From positions 434,001-498,000 of the forward strand of contig NZ_BNJG01000002.1 in assembly GCF_016587375.1 (NCBI RefSeq): a stretch of DNA of 64,000 nt, read 5' to 3'. The position numbers were made by a program, and so were the translations under genes. Source of the stretch: Ktedonobacter robiniae. Lineage in GTDB: Bacteria > Chloroflexota > Ktedonobacteria > Ktedonobacterales > Ktedonobacteraceae. Of this stretch, positions 55,428 through 63,754 are shown in pieces. Below the pieces are notes generated by a model. It had not been told where the DNA came from. It was given only the letters and a program-made list of their open reading frames with translations, and did not search any database. The number at the start of each line of letters is the position of its first letter. The first letter of the stretch is position 1.

Positions 55428-55539
55428 TCGGGAGAGCAGCTCAAGCCGGGCGGACAGGCCGGCTTTGGCTCTGCCCAATCCGACAGCAAACAATCGCTTA
55501 CAAACCACGCCTGGGGTAGTGACACCAGGAGGATCAACC

Positions 55540-56892
55540 ATGCTTGAATTCAACGACATTCAGAGCGGCGTGCTCCACCCTCGTCCGACGCCGTATGCCG
55601 GAACGTACATTATGCTTCGCATTGACGATCGCGCCGCCGGACATCAGTTGCTGAAGCGACTCATACCCGCGATTGCCTCAGCCATCGATCTGACCAGCCC
55701 TGCAGGCGATGCCTGGGTTGCGGTGGCGCTTTCCTATCATGGCCTGAAGGCGTTAGGCGTCCCCCAAGCATCGCTTGAGAGCTTCTCACCAGAGTTCCAG
55801 CAGGGGATGGCGGCACGCGCCGCGGAACTGGGCGATGTGGGCGAGAGCGCTCCTGAAAAGTGGGAGTGGCCATTGGGCACATCGGAGGTCCATCTCGTGA
55901 TCGCTGCGCTCGCACCTGATCAGACGCGCCTGGCGAGGGTCCTAGAGCCGGCAGGACATGCCTACCAGCAGATGCCTGGCGTGACGGCGATCTACCGGCA
56001 GGACTGCTATCAACTTCCCACGGGACGCGAACCATTCGGCTTTCGGGACGGCATCGCCCAACCAGCGATCGAGGGGAGCGGTCTTGCTGGAAGCAATCCC
56101 CAGGAAGCGCCGCTCAAGGCGGGGGAGTTTATTTTGGGGTATCTCGACGAGTCGGGAAGGCTGCCTCCGCAGCCCCAACCCGAGGTGTTGGGCCGCAACG
56201 GGTCGTATGTGGCCTTGAGAAAACTGCACCAAGATGTCGCCGCGTTCCGCCGATACCTGGCGGCACACACTACCAGCGCAGCAGAGGAAGAATGGTTGGC
56301 CGCCAAGATGATGGGGCGCTGGCGCAGCGGCGCGCCCCTCGCGCTCTGTCCAGAGTCTGATGACCCGGAGTTGGGGGCCGACCCGCAACGCAACAACGAT
56401 TTTCTCTACGCTGACGACGACCCCAAGGGCCTCAAATGCCCGCTTGGATCGCATATACGGCGCACGAACCCGCGTGACCAATTCAAGCACGAAATCACCC
56501 GGGTCAATCACCATCGCTTGATTCGCCGCGGCACCGTCTACGGTCCCCTCCTTCCTCCAGGGGTCCTGGAGGACGACGGAGCCGAGCGTGGCATCATCTT
56601 CGTCTTCATCGGTGCCTCACTTTCGCGGCAGTTCGAGTTTGTCCAGAGTGAGTGGGTCAATCAGGGCACCTTTATTGGAGCACCCAGCGAGAAGGATCCG
56701 ATTTGTGGGCCCAATGACGGGACGGGTGTGTTTACCATCCCCAAACAGCCCATCCGCCAACGCCTCCATGGCTTGCCGCAGTTCGTGACCAACCGCGGTG
56801 GGGAATACTTCTTTCTGCCCGGCGTGCGGGCTTTACGGTGGCTGGCGGACGCCGAGTATGTCTCCAAGGGAGGAGGTGGAGCCGAGCGCTAG
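55540..56892 (+). CDS. DyP-type heme peroxidase
   Basis: A 450-residue peroxidase; the ATG at 55540 follows CCAGGAGGATCAACC. The distal GxxDG motif is intact in FGFRDGIAQPA (residue ~170), the heme-ligand region lies around ITRVNHHRLIRRG (~325), and the distal arginine region around CPLGSHIRRTNPRD (~305). No Tat signal is seen, so it is probably cytoplasmic. DyP enzymes use H2O2 to oxidise dyes, phenols or porphyrins. Longer than typical A/B-type DyPs and closer to the larger C/D-type groups. Clustered with the barrel protein upstream. Confidence 0.92.
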   Translation: MLEFNDIQSGVLHPRPTPYAGTYIMLRIDDRAAGHQLLKRLIPAIASAIDLTSPAGDAWVAVALSYHGLKALGVPQASLESFSPEFQQGMAARAAELGDVGESAPEKWEWPLGTSEVHLVIAALAPDQTRLARVLEPAGHAYQQMPGVTAIYRQDCYQLPTGREPFGFRDGIAQPAIEGSGLAGSNPQEAPLKAGEFILGYLDESGRLPPQPQPEVLGRNGSYVALRKLHQDVAAFRRYLAAHTTSAAEEEWLAAKMMGRWRSGAPLALCPESDDPELGADPQRNNDFLYADDDPKGLKCPLGSHIRRTNPRDQFKHEITRVNHHRLIRRGTVYGPLLPPGVLEDDGAERGIIFVFIGASLSRQFEFVQSEWVNQGTFIGAPSEKDPICGPNDGTGVFTIPKQPIRQRLHGLPQFVTNRGGEYFFLPGVRALRWLADAEYVSKGGGGAER

Positions 56893-57217
56893 CCGGGGTC
56901 CAAACCGACTCCCGACAGCGTTGACACAAAAGTAGAGCATGCATGGCAATGCCAGTGGGATTGCGAGAGCTCGCAATTGGCTCGGCGGGACGATGTGGAA
57001 GAGGCGAAGCGAATCGTCGATCCGGTACTCAAAACGGTCACCCCAGTCCACGAATATGAGCCGAATACAGGGCAGGGCCAGTGAGGCCGACCAGAGCGTT
57101 TCGCCTGGCGGAGGCTGGCAGAAACCGACTGTGACAGGAGACCTGCTATGAAGGATCAGCGTTCTTTAGTGTCTATTCAGCCAACCATGAGGTTCCGTAT
57201 GAGGAAGGGAGAGAGTG
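56893..57217. other. Spacer between the DyP and FUSC genes, no gene seen
   Basis: 325 bases without a recognisable protein. A short open stretch just before the FUSC start has no features. Could contain a promoter. Confidence 0.5.
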
Positions 57218-58252
57218 ATGGAAAGAATGGCAGTTCTTTTCCGCAGCAACCCTGGCGCCAAACCAAATTCGGTCAAAGGCTTCTATATCGCCCTGGCGAT
57301 GTTCCTGCCCCTGCTTGTCCTGACCTTACTTGGTCAGCGCGCGTTTGGTGTCCTGGTCATGACGGGTGCGTTGCTTACCTCATTCGGGGACGTCGGCACG
57401 TCGTCCCGCACACAGGCATGGTTGCTGGGAATGACCGCGGTCGGCGGTGCGCTCATGACCGCACTGGGTCGGCTCATCGGTGGGCCATGGTGGGGAGAGA
57501 TCGTGGAAATCTTCCTCGTGGTCTTCATCAGCGGACTCCTCTCAGTGTATGGTCGGGTTGCGGCTGTCATGGGATTCCTTTTGACGATCCCGTTCGTGAT
57601 CTCGCTTGCGAACCGTGGCGGTCCGGCAACGGCACTACCCGCAGCGGGAGGCTTTCTGCTTGGTGGGGCAATCTTGATGCTGTTCGCGCTCTTGTTTGCA
57701 TGGCTCCCAGCACACCGGAGCACGCTGAGAAACGAAGCGCGACCGAACAGGCCACAGCCAAGATTCACCACGCTTACAGCGCAGTTCACGTTGACCTCTC
57801 CGCTGCTGCGCTTTAGCTTGCTGCGTGCCGTGGGAGCAGCAGTTGCAGCAGGAAGCGGCTGGATCTGGGGAGGGCCGCCGTTCTATTGGGCAGCCATCAC
57901 CGTCATCATCTGCACCCGGCAGGATCAGGAGGCCTCGCTGATGATGGCGCTACAGAATGTCGTTGCGACGTTCCTGGGTGCGCTCCTGGCAGCAGTAGTG
58001 ATTACTGGCATGCAGAACACTTTGGTGTTAGGGCTGATCGTAGTGGCGATCACATGCCTGGCATTCTCCGTAAAAGAGCTGAACTACCTCCTGTACCTCT
58101 TCTTTTTCACGATCCTGATCCTGCTGCTCATCAGTATCGCGACGTCAGGTCAGTCCCTTGCCGTATGGCGAGTGGTAACCATCTTGGTCGGCGCAGGGAT
58201 CGTCCTCGTGATTACTTTTCTGAGCCAGTTGCCCTTCTTTAAGCTGTCTTGA
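57218..58252 (+). CDS. FUSC-family membrane protein
   Basis: A 344-residue protein with about ten hydrophobic segments in two blocks. The C-terminal half has the FUSC/aromatic-acid-exporter pattern: LLRAVGAAVAAGSGWIWGGP, YWAAITVIICTRQDQEAS, ALQNVVATFLGALLAAVVI. These inner-membrane proteins export aromatic or other toxic metabolites, sometimes with partner proteins. GAAGGGAGAGAGTG precedes the ATG; a GTG three bases earlier is possible. Position between DyP and the P450 suggests it exports a product or substrate of these enzymes (inference). Confidence 0.8.
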   Translation: MERMAVLFRSNPGAKPNSVKGFYIALAMFLPLLVLTLLGQRAFGVLVMTGALLTSFGDVGTSSRTQAWLLGMTAVGGALMTALGRLIGGPWWGEIVEIFLVVFISGLLSVYGRVAAVMGFLLTIPFVISLANRGGPATALPAAGGFLLGGAILMLFALLFAWLPAHRSTLRNEARPNRPQPRFTTLTAQFTLTSPLLRFSLLRAVGAAVAAGSGWIWGGPPFYWAAITVIICTRQDQEASLMMALQNVVATFLGALLAAVVITGMQNTLVLGLIVVAITCLAFSVKELNYLLYLFFFTILILLLISIATSGQSLAVWRVVTILVGAGIVLVITFLSQLPFFKLS

Positions 58253-58285
58253 GCGATTAAAAAAAAGAGAGAGAAGGAGCAGAAC

Positions 58286-59755
58286 ATGATTGATCCAGCA
58301 AAACATGCCGAACAGCAGGACACGTCTGCCGACCTCAGGAAGATGCCGCCTACCTTTGACCCTGCCTATGTCCAGGGCGCCGTGAAGCCGTTTTTCCGCA
58401 GCGCCATCTATCAGGGCGAACGGCCAGTGCTTCCCATGATTGACCTCGCCCTGAGCAAGGAGGCAGCAATGCCAGCTCACCTCGTCGGGATGCTCTACGA
58501 CAATTGGGAGCTGAATATGGAGGAGGAAGGACTTACGGTCTTCATCCAGGGGTACCAGAAGCGCGGACCAAACAACGAGAGAAAGAGGATCTACTACTCA
58601 GCTGTCACGCCGGATCTGTATGGTCCGATGTACTCGGACAAGATCAAACGCTTCCTCGATGCCCTCTTCGACGAGCCAAACAAAGGCAAGCCACTGATGC
58701 ACCAGTACTACCAGAGATACTTTGACATGTACTGGGACCTTCACCTTGGCGTCACGGGGGACGACATTCCGCCCGAAGTCAGGCAGATCGGCCAGAGCTT
58801 CGTGGCTGTCGTCGGATTCCGGTACCCGACCTTGCAGGTTGTTCATGACAGCTACATGCGTGTGTGCCAGCTCCGTCAATTCCTCAAGGACTGGATTGAC
58901 CAGCGGGTGCAAGATCTGATTGACCGTCGTGTGCCCAATCCCGAGAAGACCCTGGTCTACTATTGGATCAAGAACGGCGCGCTGGGGGAGAACTTCAGGA
59001 GGAAGGACATGGTTTTCGAGTGCTTCCACAACTTTCTTGCATTCAGCCAGTGGGGCAATACGCTCTACAACATGATGGACCGCCTAGAGGTAACACATGG
59101 AGACCCGGTTGTCCGCTCATGGTTTGAAAAGACAATGAAGAGTGGCCCCGACGAAACGGACACCTCCGCCTTCAGCAGGCTTGACCGTTTCGTGATGGAG
59201 TTGTTCCGGACCATCTCGCCCAACCGCGGCAGCGCCTCAGTGCTGCCTGCTCAGGAACAAGCCTTTGGCACTGGGGACACTGGCTTGAGCACCATTATTA
59301 CGCCTCATCCGGAAACCAGCAGAGACCCGCTTCACTGGAACAATCCGAATGACTTCGACCCAGATCGCTATAAGCAGGCTCACACGAGTGAACAGAACGA
59401 CGAGGCCAGATGCAAGCAAGTCGGGTTGGCCCAATGCCCCTTCAGCAGGGAAGCTTTTCGAGTCAAGGATGGTCGGCAGGCTACGATACCCAACAGTGCG
59501 TTTGGTGCAGTATACGCGCGCGTCGATGACCAGGCCTATCCCGTATGCGACGATGCCGGGTATGCGCCATTCGGCTTCGGGTATCGCCGTTGCGCGGGTG
59601 AGTTCCTCACCATTGGTTTCTTCAAGGATCTCCTCAGAAAGGTATGGAGCGAAAAGATCGACTTCACCAGGCTCAACATCGACCCTGTCGAGTTGTTACC
59701 GGTGGGACCGGCAACGGTCGTGCAGGACAACATCGGCTTCAAGACGGCACAGTAA
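58286..59755 (+). CDS. Divergent cytochrome P450 superfamily protein
   Basis: A 489-residue protein starting MIDPAKHAEQQD after AGAAGGAG. The heme-ligand loop FGFGYRRCAGEFL is clear near residue 435, and NDFDPDRYKQ shortly before is the typical 'F.P.R' region. The I-helix threonine and ExxR motifs cannot be seen with certainty, and there is a ~50-residue cysteine-containing insertion (CKQVGLAQCPFSRE) between. This recalls P450-like enzymes that rearrange peroxides without needing O2 or a reductase, e.g. allene oxide synthase or hydroperoxide isomerase types; that reading also suits the DyP neighbour. Speculative but testable. Confidence 0.75.
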   Translation: MIDPAKHAEQQDTSADLRKMPPTFDPAYVQGAVKPFFRSAIYQGERPVLPMIDLALSKEAAMPAHLVGMLYDNWELNMEEEGLTVFIQGYQKRGPNNERKRIYYSAVTPDLYGPMYSDKIKRFLDALFDEPNKGKPLMHQYYQRYFDMYWDLHLGVTGDDIPPEVRQIGQSFVAVVGFRYPTLQVVHDSYMRVCQLRQFLKDWIDQRVQDLIDRRVPNPEKTLVYYWIKNGALGENFRRKDMVFECFHNFLAFSQWGNTLYNMMDRLEVTHGDPVVRSWFEKTMKSGPDETDTSAFSRLDRFVMELFRTISPNRGSASVLPAQEQAFGTGDTGLSTIITPHPETSRDPLHWNNPNDFDPDRYKQAHTSEQNDEARCKQVGLAQCPFSREAFRVKDGRQATIPNSAFGAVYARVDDQAYPVCDDAGYAPFGFGYRRCAGEFLTIGFFKDLLRKVWSEKIDFTRLNIDPVELLPVGPATVVQDNIGFKTAQ

Positions 59756-59777
59756 TAGGAGATATGCATTAGAAGCA

Positions 59778-60215
59778 TCAACAGCCGATCAGAGGTAAGG
59801 AAAACCAGAAGGTCGAACCCTTCCCAGGTTCACTTTCCACACCGACCTCACCCTGGTGCTCAGCTATAAGTGTTTGGCAAATGTAGAGGCCTAGACCTAA
59901 CCCTTTGCCCGAACCACTCTGCACATGAATGCCCTTGATCTGAGAAAAGCGCTGCCACAGGTGTGCTTGCTCCTCTTCCGTAAGCCCTGGCCCCTGGTCT
60001 CGCACCCAAACGCGAGCCGCGTTTTCTTGCACAGTCAGGCCAATGTGGATGGGCTGGCCAGGAGGTGAATAGCGGATCGCATTGGTGAGATAGTTGGTCA
60101 TCACTTGGCAGATGCGTGCCCGATCAGCCAGCACCATAATCGCACAGTCTTCGGGCACCTCCAGCACCAGCGAGCGTTCTGGAGCGGTAACGCGCAAATC
60201 ATAGTAGTGTTGCAA
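59778..60215 (-). pseudogene. Histidine kinase fragment (ATPase domain)
   Basis: Codes for the HATPase_c domain of a sensor kinase: N box NYLTNAIRYS, G1 box RDQGPGL, F region LWQRFSQI, G2 box GKGLGLGLYI and the final GSTFWFSLP. The dimerisation domain, phospho-accepting histidine and sensor are missing. The reading frame enters the left end of a 159-bp MITE at 60204-60215, where the homology stops. So the 5' part was lost with that insertion. Convergent with the P450 gene. Confidence 0.8.
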
Positions 60216-60362
60216 AAAAATTAAAGCTCAGCAAATGGAAGTGCACACAACATATTTCATGAGGAAAAAGGTGCAGAATGCCCACCCTTTCTCTACGAAA
60301 ATGATTCTTGTACCGTAATTACTTACTTCATTTTCTCGGTTCTAAATTTTTTGCAACACTAC
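60204..60362. mobile_element. MITE-like element, 159 bp
   Basis: Terminal inverted repeats GTAGTGTTGCAAAAAA at both ends (60204-60219 and reverse at 60347-60362), followed by a near-identical AATT(T)A. The interior is AT-rich and non-coding. No obvious target duplication, perhaps because a deletion removed the rest of the kinase gene. Confidence 0.75.
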
Positions 60363-61140
60363 CCTCGTAACTACCGGACATGGATGAGAGAGGGCTGCAT
60401 CGGAGAGATTGGAAGCGCCGCCAGGCACCTTCGTCGCTGTTGCTCTCAACACCTGAGCTTGTTTTTGCTATCTTCCGCAATTCACGCAGGGCATCGCTCG
60501 CGATCCAGCGAGCAGCTCTGGAATTGACCTGCTGAATCTCTTCACCGCAGGCGATAGCCTGGGTGCGCAGTTGGACGTTCCGCTTGCCGATCTGGCGTAA
60601 GGCCCAGTTGACTGCCTTCTTCACAAAATTGCGCTCGTCAGTGGCATACTGCTTGATCAGGGGAAAGAAGGGCGAGAACATTTTATCGCTGGCTCGCTTG
60701 TCGTGAACCGCCAGGTATGCCATCAATACGAAGCCCGCGCGCCGCACAAACTCCTCCTCGCGGTGGCACCACTCGATGGCTTTCTGGTAGGCATAGGGAG
60801 TCTTATCGAAGAGGCCGCCGCATACCTGATCGCATACATCCCAGGTATCGAAATCACGCACCCACGCCTCCATTTGTTCACACGTGACATATTGCGGCTC
60901 ATCAATCATGGCCGCCAGGATACGAGCCTCATGAATGCCTGATGTCCATAACGCTAACCCAAGAGCATGGTTGCGCCCGATCTCTTTCGCTATGGTACGC
61001 AGGACTGGTATTTTGATACCTAGTGGGTGCGCGGGTCGGCTGCCAAAGCGAGATTGCCCCTGAACAACCTGCGGATCGGCGTGCTGCCTCAATTTTTCAA
61101 GTACCTGCTCTGGCGACAAGACCGGAGGGGTGTTGGACAT
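60328..61140 (-). CDS. AlkD-like DNA alkylation repair protein
   Basis: A 270-residue HEAT-like-repeat DNA glycosylase. The ATG at 61140 (MSNTPPVLSPEQVL) follows AGAAGGAGCC. Family features: GIKIPVLRTIAKEIGRNH, ALWTSGIHEARILAAMIDEP (the conserved W and EAR segments), FDTWDVCDQVCGGLF (catalytic Trp-Asp), and NFVKKAVNWALRQIGKRN. It excises N3- and N7-alkylated bases from DNA. The last ~10 residues (SVAKNLEPRK) are encoded by the MITE end, so the natural C-terminus has been replaced beyond the conserved fold; activity is likely kept. Confidence 0.92.
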   Translation of the reverse strand: MSNTPPVLSPEQVLEKLRQHADPQVVQGQSRFGSRPAHPLGIKIPVLRTIAKEIGRNHALGLALWTSGIHEARILAAMIDEPQYVTCEQMEAWVRDFDTWDVCDQVCGGLFDKTPYAYQKAIEWCHREEEFVRRAGFVLMAYLAVHDKRASDKMFSPFFPLIKQYATDERNFVKKAVNWALRQIGKRNVQLRTQAIACGEEIQQVNSRAARWIASDALRELRKIAKTSSGVESNSDEGAWRRFQSLRCSPLSSMSGSYEGSVAKNLEPRK

Positions 61141-61179
61141 TGGACGAGGCTCCTTCTGATCATGGTATATTCCCAATGT

Positions 61180-61269
61180 GTGACGACTCCCCACGGATAC
61201 ATCCGGGGGCTTCTCGAGCCGCGCTGAAGCGCGCCTTCAGGCCCGCCCGAGCCAATGATTTCTTATGTT
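61180..61269 (-). ncRNA. Right end and 3' omega-RNA scaffold of the tnpB element
   Basis: Minus-strand hairpin CTGAAGGCGCGCTTCAG, a GGCTCGAG arm, then GAGAAGCCCCCGGATGTATC, closing CCGTGGGGAGTCGTCAC at 61180. It matches the right end of the remnant at 49591 (GAAGCCCCC-stem-GTGGGG..TCAC). In TnpB elements this end is the 3' part of the guide RNA scaffold and the guide is the ~20 bases outside it (61179 downward, upstream of the AlkD gene). Confidence 0.7.
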
Positions 61270-61800
61270 GTAGAGTAGACGGCCAGCGAGGTTCTGTTTC
61301 CAGACCTTTTCTGTCCGTCCCTCTCCGAACCTGGGCTTGCACCCTTTCGATGCACCCGGCTCTCCAGTTTCTTGTCGCTTCGTGGAGGTAGGCGGTGCGC
61401 ATCTCGCGCACCGCTCCGTTCACGACAATACTCCCTGCTTCCCTTCCCCTTGTATCAAGCATTACCTTGATCATTTGAGTACTATGAAAGCTCCGTCGTC
61501 ATAGGCTCGCACCCGTAGACGATCCCGCATTTGCGCATATCAAACGTTGAGTACGTGTAGGTGCCCCGTTCGTTTCCTTGAACCAGCTCATTGCTGGTCG
61601 TTCATCGGAGAGAGTCTTCCGCACTCGCCATCAATAAGTGCGTATTCCGATGACATCGCCACAGGTATGTTGCGATGAGCCAACGCTTAGACCACTGGAG
61701 ACTAGGGTTCAGCCAATTCAGGTTTCACCATGCGTACAGGACTTGCGGTGCATCACAGTACATACCTTCCTGTTTAACCGCGTTCCCGACATGCTAATTT
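61270..61800 (-). ncRNA. ORF-less group II intron
   Basis: Domain V is visible at 61362-61327 on the minus strand: GAGCCGGGTGCATCGAAAGG then GTGCAAGCCCAGGTTC, with AGC triad, GAAA loop, a two-base bulge and 36 bases in all. A domain VI-like stem (GACGG...CCGTC) follows and the 3' end CTACTCTAC falls at 61278-61270. Upstream, domain IV is reduced to the hairpin GCGGTGCGC-GAGAT-GCGCACCGC (61414-61392); no reverse transcriptase is present. Further upstream are hairpins typical of domain I (ACCAGC-AATGA-GCTGGT near 61590). The 5' end is uncertain (about 61720-61817); no good GTGYG was found. It must be mobilised, if at all, by a maturase elsewhere. Confidence 0.68.
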
Positions 61801-61858
61801 TCCCTTTGTGTTTCCACGCCAGGTAAGTTGGGCGCCCTTGAGGTTCTTACTCTCAACC

Positions 61859-63151
61859 TCATCTCCCTCTGGGAGAAATTTGATATGTACCGAAGCGGCG
61901 CACCAAAGCGGCGTTCACATCCCGGTCGATCACCAGTCCACAGATCTGGCACTGATAGGTGCGGTGTTTGAGCGGCATGCGTTTCTTGACCTGCCCGCAG
62001 CACGAACAGCGTTTGGTCGAAGGAAACCAGCGAGAGGCGATGAAGAGCTCTCCCCCTGCGGCGGCGACCTTGGTCTTCAAGAATTGCAATAGTTGCCCCA
62101 TCGCGGCATCGGCAACGGCTCTGGCGAGCTTTCGATTGGTCATCATTCCCAGGATGTTGAGGTCTTCGATGCCAATGCCCCCACAGGTGCGCGCCAGTTC
62201 GGTCGTGAACTTGTGCTGCACATCTCGGCGAAGAGTGGCAATTTGCTGATGCTTGCGCGCTACCTTGAGCCGTTGCTTCTCGTAATTCTTGCTGAACACG
62301 GTTCGCTTGGTTTGAGGGTCTTTCGTCTTCTGTTTTTTACTGAGTTGGCGTTGCAGCTTGCCGAGTTTCTTGAGATGGAGCGCTAATGGCCTTTGGTTCT
62401 CAAGCCTGCGTCCATCGCTCACCACAGCAGCTTGCTTCAAGCCCACATCTACCCCCACCACTAGTTCGGGCGTTTTGGGGCACTCCCGTGTGATGTCTAC
62501 TTGAATAGAGACGTACCAGTGGCCCGCTTCACAGCAGACCGTCGCCCCCAGGATCTTGACGCGTTCGCACACGACGTGCTTGCGCTTGTTGCGCTTCTTC
62601 GTGGGAGTGGTGGCTTTCCCCTTTTCGACGAAGCGCAGTTTTTCGGCGACGTTCACCGTTCCCAGTCTGCGTAAGAGCTTGCCTCGGTCCTTCTTCGTTT
62701 GGCGTTGATCGAGGATGAAGCGGCCCAAGCCAGGAATGGAGATCCAATGGGTCCCCAAGGTGAATTTATCGTTGGAGAGATAGAACGACTCGTGCGACTT
62801 CCCCTTTTTCTTGTACTGGGGGTAGTTCGCTCTCCCCGCGAAGAAGTTGTCGTAGGCGTTTTTGAGATCATCGAACGCCCCTTCCACCACACACTTCGTC
62901 ACGTGATAGGTCCACGGATACTCCTGCTCCCGGATCTGGTTGAATTGCTTCTTGAGTGCGAGGGCATGTGGCGGTTTGAGCACGCGCTGCTCTTCAGGAA
63001 CGATTTCCTGCTCAGCTTTATACGCCTGGTACTGCTTTTCCCACTGCTCCCGTCCCCAATTGTAGATGAACCGTCTCGTCCCACAGGCTCGTTTGAGATA
63101 CTCCACTTGTTCAGGGGTCGGATGCATCCGGATTTTGTGCGCCGTTTTCAT
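61859..63151 (-). CDS. tnpB: TnpB RNA-guided nuclease (IS200/IS605 family)
   Basis: A 430-residue protein with complete TnpB layout. The N-terminal HTH_OrfB region starts KTAHKIRMHPTPEQVEYLKRACG, followed by FIYNWGREQW. The RuvC domain has VVGVDVGLKQAAVVSDG (first Asp), GIGIEDLNILGMM (Glu) and IDRDVNAALVRR (last Asp). The zinc ribbon reads CSCCGQVKKRMPL...YQCQICG. No lesion. TnpB cuts DNA guided by an RNA made from its own 3' end; here that end is displaced ~590 bases downstream by a group II intron. No tnpA is nearby, so the element depends on other copies to move. Confidence 0.95.
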   Translation of the reverse strand: MKTAHKIRMHPTPEQVEYLKRACGTRRFIYNWGREQWEKQYQAYKAEQEIVPEEQRVLKPPHALALKKQFNQIREQEYPWTYHVTKCVVEGAFDDLKNAYDNFFAGRANYPQYKKKGKSHESFYLSNDKFTLGTHWISIPGLGRFILDQRQTKKDRGKLLRRLGTVNVAEKLRFVEKGKATTPTKKRNKRKHVVCERVKILGATVCCEAGHWYVSIQVDITRECPKTPELVVGVDVGLKQAAVVSDGRRLENQRPLALHLKKLGKLQRQLSKKQKTKDPQTKRTVFSKNYEKQRLKVARKHQQIATLRRDVQHKFTTELARTCGGIGIEDLNILGMMTNRKLARAVADAAMGQLLQFLKTKVAAAGGELFIASRWFPSTKRCSCCGQVKKRMPLKHRTYQCQICGLVIDRDVNAALVRRFGTYQISPRGR

Positions 63152-63260
63152 TGTTGAGTGCCTTCTCTCACGCTTTGCGGTACTGACGCCATCCGCACAA
63201 AGAACAACTCACCACAGTGACTGCTCCTCCCCGCCAGGAATGGGATGGAGGCTGGGTTGG

Positions 63261-63500
63261 CTGTCACGCTCCTTGCCCAAAGAACAGGTTCGGGTGACAG
63301 GTCCCCCAGACGTTGGGTCGATGGGCTCGCCCCCTCCGCCACATCGGGGCTTCGGAGACAGCGGTCTCCTCATTCGCCCAGTGATGGGTTCTCTCGTCCG
63401 ACCCGAGCCCGCACCCGGACGCTGGTGGGAATGTCCGCCATCGACGAGAGCGACGCTCCTTCTGGTAAATTGGAACAAATGCACCAGAGAAGGTGAGAAC
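63261..63500 (-). ncRNA. Candidate structured RNA upstream of tnpB (HEARO/omega-RNA-like)
   Basis: On the minus strand several perfect stems follow each other: CCTT..CTGGT / ACCAG.AAGG with a loop GCATTTGTTCCAATTT; CTCTCGTC (63450-63443) / GACGAGAG (63398-63391); GGAGAC-CGCT-GTCTCC (63369-63354); GCCCC / GGGGGC near 63349-63327; CTGTCAC (63300-63294) / GTGACAG (63267-63261). It ends ~110 bases before tnpB on the same strand. The position 5' of the nuclease gene is that of IscB omega-RNA/HEARO RNA rather than TnpB RNA. Not a protein gene: frames through it lack features. Confidence 0.5.
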
Positions 63501-63754
63501 TGTCAAGGGGAGTTTGGTTGGGGGAAAATCGATTTTCCCGACTGCGTCCCAAAAAGGAACGACTTGCGCGTCCCCTGGGGTTGAAACACCAGGGCTTTCC
63601 AGTCCAATTTCTGGAACCGTGTGGAATGTTTCACACACATTTGCACACTTTGTCAAGATCCAGTAAACATCTCCTTTCCAACGCATCTTGACCGCATCAT
63701 TGCCCAAACAAGATGCTGTTTACGGAATTCGAGAGCAGCCTGAATGATCAAGGA

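Noticed and set aside
61023..61391. 122-codon plus-strand frame across the tnpB right end and intron
   Set aside because: Antisense to the AlkD start, the right end and intron domain V; no protein features.
61160..61474. 104-codon minus-strand frame (GCIERVQAQVRRG...)
   Set aside because: This is the translated image of group II intron domains IV-VI and the transposon end, a common mis-annotation in such introns.
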